A stretch of DNA of 7,449 bases from Lachnospiraceae bacterium. GTDB lineage: Bacteria; Bacillota; Clostridia; Lachnospirales; Lachnospiraceae. Made by a program: the position numbers and the translations under genes. Shown here piece by piece: positions 5,911 to 7,449 of the stretch. The notes under the pieces were generated by a model that did not search any database, had not been told where the DNA came from, and was given only the letters and a program-made list of their open reading frames with translations. Where the stretch lies: NCBI GenBank assembly GCA_022790905.1, contig JAAVYC010000251.1, forward strand, positions 1 through 7,449, in the 5' to 3' direction. Position 1 is the stretch's first letter. Every line of letters begins with the position of its first letter.

Positions 5911-7449
5911 AGACGGATTATTCTGGGAAGATTCATTTTCTGAGATTACTTGGAACCTGACTCCATTTTCCTTTGCATAAGTCTCTGCTGTCGTTCCACT
6001 GTAACCACGGATGACCAGATTCGGAATAAATCCTGTACTATTCGGCCCACTTCCATCACATTGGAACGCTGTTTTGCTAATAGATGTCACACTGTTTGGA
6101 ATCGTTACCTCTTTCAGACTACGGCAATTATAAAATGTCTTGTCACCGACTGACTTTACACTGTTTGGGATGGCAATGCTGCTAAGACTGCTGCAACCTT
6201 CAAATGCACTTATTCCAATATCTGTCACACTGTCCGGAATGGTAAGACTGTTAAGACTGCCGCAGCCAAAGAATGCACTACTCCCGATACTTTTTATTCC
6301 TTCCGGTATCTTTGTCTCGCTACATCCGGCAATAATCCGGTTATGTTTTGTATGAATTAAAGCATTGCAATGATTCCTGCTGTCGTATACGGTGTTTCCG
6401 CTTTCCACTACAAGCTCTTTCAGATTCGCACATCCTTTGAACGTTTCATTTGAATAGTCTGCGTTTGAACTGCCCGTTCCAATCAATGTCACACCGGCTG
6501 GTATGCGAATCTTTCCTATGCCGCTGCCCTCAAACGCCGCCTTTTTGATCTCCTTCACGCTATCCGGTATTACTGTTCCGTTACATCCGGCAATAAGCAG
6601 GTTATCTCTCGTACGAATTAAGGCATTGCAATTGTTCCTGCTGTCGTACGTTTTATTCTCAGCGCTCACGCTGATATTCTCGAGGCTGCTGCAATTGCGA
6701 AATACGTTATTATCCCATTCAAACTCATTTACATTTTTTGGAATATTGATACTTCTTAAACTGCTGCAGCCCTCAAAAGTATCCTCCCCAATCGTTGTTA
6801 CACTGTCCGGAATCGTTATGCTTCCTAGACTGCTACAACCGGAAAATGTCTCGCGGCCAATCGTTGTTATTCCGTTCGGCATACGGACACTCACCAAGCT
6901 GCTGCAATCGGAAAATGCTCCGTCAATCCCCGTTACGCTGTTTGGAATATAGATACTCTTTAAACTGCTACAGCCCTTAAATGCGCCTCCGATCTCTGTC
7001 ACACTGCTTGGAATCGTGATCTCTGTCAAACCTCTACAGCCTTTAAATGCACCTCCGATCTCTGTCACATCACTCGGAATAACCGTCTTCTTACATCCGG
7101 CAACCATAATATTTCCTTCTTTTTTAATCACTGCATTACAGTTCTTCCTGCTGTCATATACCTCATTTTCGGAATCCACTACGATACTCTCTAAGCTGTC
7201 GCATCCGTCAAAATTTGCCTCAAATCCTGTTACAGTTTTAGAAAGCCTGATACTTTTCAGGCTGCTGCATCCCTCAAACGCTTCTTTATATACAGATGTA
7301 TGACTTCTAGTCGTCACCGGAAACGTTATATTCACGATACTGCTGCAGTCCTTAAACGCTCTATCTCTGATAAGCCATATACTTTTCGGAAGCGTTACAT
7401 CTTTCAGTTTCCTGCATCCCTCAAATGCCCCATCATTGATAAGAGATAC
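5161..7449 (-). CDS. BspA-like leucine-rich repeat protein, paralog of the downstream gene, N-terminus off the right edge
   Basis: The reading frame is open through the right edge: 38 in-frame codons lie upstream of the internal GTG at 7335 and encode further repeats (GAFEGCRKL, RAFKDCSSI), so the true start and any signal peptide are outside. In all, 762 residues are visible. Sixteen LRR_5 repeats come first, interrupted by three islands with the pattern NxxYDSRxxCNAxI...GCxxTxIP (near 7085-7190, 6570-6680 and 6305-6420). A GTTAETYAKENG cap and the same three-domain tail as the downstream gene follow. Two neighbouring repeats are 22 rather than 23 residues long and look recently duplicated. 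There is no anchor motif and the C-terminus is lysine-rich. It is presumably exported like its paralog. As the upstream member, its promoter must lie to the right of the window. Confidence 0.88.
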   Translation of the reverse strand, partial: VSLINDGAFEGCRKLKDVTLPKSIWLIRDRAFKDCSSIVNITFPVTTRSHTSVYKEAFEGCSSLKSIRLSKTVTGFEANFDGCDSLESIVVDSENEVYDSRKNCNAVIKKEGNIMVAGCKKTVIPSDVTEIGGAFKGCRGLTEITIPSSVTEIGGAFKGCSSLKSIYIPNSVTGIDGAFSDCSSLVSVRMPNGITTIGRETFSGCSSLGSITIPDSVTTIGEDTFEGCSSLRSINIPKNVNEFEWDNNVFRNCSSLENISVSAENKTYDSRNNCNALIRTRDNLLIAGCNGTVIPDSVKEIKKAAFEGSGIGKIRIPAGVTLIGTGSSNADYSNETFKGCANLKELVVESGNTVYDSRNHCNALIHTKHNRIIAGCSETKIPEGIKSIGSSAFFGCGSLNSLTIPDSVTDIGISAFEGCSSLSSIAIPNSVKSVGDKTFYNCRSLKEVTIPNSVTSISKTAFQCDGSGPNSTGFIPNLVIRGYSGTTAETYAKENGVRFQVISENESSQNNPSKVDISKAAIALEKNNYTYDGKAKTPAVTVTLNGKKLVRNTDYTVSYSNNVKPGAAKATATGKGKYKGSVSKTFNITRKQSITCNKKTYSVAYGAKPFKLSVKADNKLTYKSSSSKIASVDKNGKVTIKGTGIAYITVKAGSDSVKITVKVSPKKPAMKSVGVSKGKKLTAKWVKDKRATGYQVQVSTDKKFKKNVKKSSNLKVSKTAYTFKKLKAGKRYYVRMRSYKKSGKTMLYSKWSSVKQSGKIKK
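6971..7084 (-). repeat. Recent in-frame duplication of a 66-bp LRR unit
   Basis: The segments beginning at 6971 and 7037 match at 42 of the first 48 positions by hand alignment and lie 66 bp apart, exactly 22 codons. They encode two successive IGGAFKGC-type repeats preceded by SVTE or DVTE. Neighbouring repeats are clearly more diverged, so this looks like a young unequal-crossover or slippage duplication. Confidence 0.7.

Noticed and set aside
6650..7449. Repeated CTGCTGCA-type strings suggesting a CRISPR or other DNA repeat array
   Set aside because: They encode the conserved GCSSL core of each LRR in frame, with no unique spacers; the periodicity is protein-driven.

Overview
The window looks like a chromosomal segment from a low-to-moderate GC Gram-positive anaerobe of the Clostridia, most plausibly Lachnospiraceae. 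This is inferred from the AGGAGG-type ribosome binding sites, consensus sigma-A promoters, U-run terminators, and the protein architecture of BspA-type leucine-rich repeats followed by Ig-like, Big_2-like and fibronectin-III-like domains. No 16S rRNA or other taxonomic marker is present, so the assignment is tentative.

Layout, left to right. (1) 1-1129, minus strand: an FGGY-family sugar kinase, cut by the left edge; 376 N-terminal residues are visible. (2) 1130-1509: a 380-bp divergent intergenic region with two back-to-back consensus sigma-A promoters, one firing left and one right. The leftward transcript meets a well-formed intrinsic terminator about 55-80 nt after its predicted start and about 145 bp before the kinase ATG. 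This suggests an attenuated leader or a short terminated RNA. (3) 1510-2328, plus strand: a complete PHP-family phosphoesterase of the histidinol-phosphatase (HisJ) type, apparently a single-gene transcript. (4) 2341-2382: a hairpin that can terminate transcription from both sides, between convergent genes. (5) 2407-5127 and 5161-7449, minus strand: two tandem, paralogous, large BspA-like LRR proteins 33 bp apart. The downstream one is complete (906 aa, signal peptide). The upstream one runs off the right edge (762 residues visible).

The three units show no obvious functional link. The kinase and phosphatase are metabolic. The LRR pair is presumably exported and may be one transcript read from beyond the right edge. 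The two LRR proteins share an almost identical 250-residue C-terminal tail but have divergent repeat arrays, and neither has an LPXTG motif or C-terminal membrane anchor.

I see no mobile element, tRNA, rRNA or CRISPR array. The items most worth a second look are the kinase leader with its early terminator and paired direct repeats, and the tandem LRR pair with its conserved tail. I found no clear evidence of a wholly new biological system.
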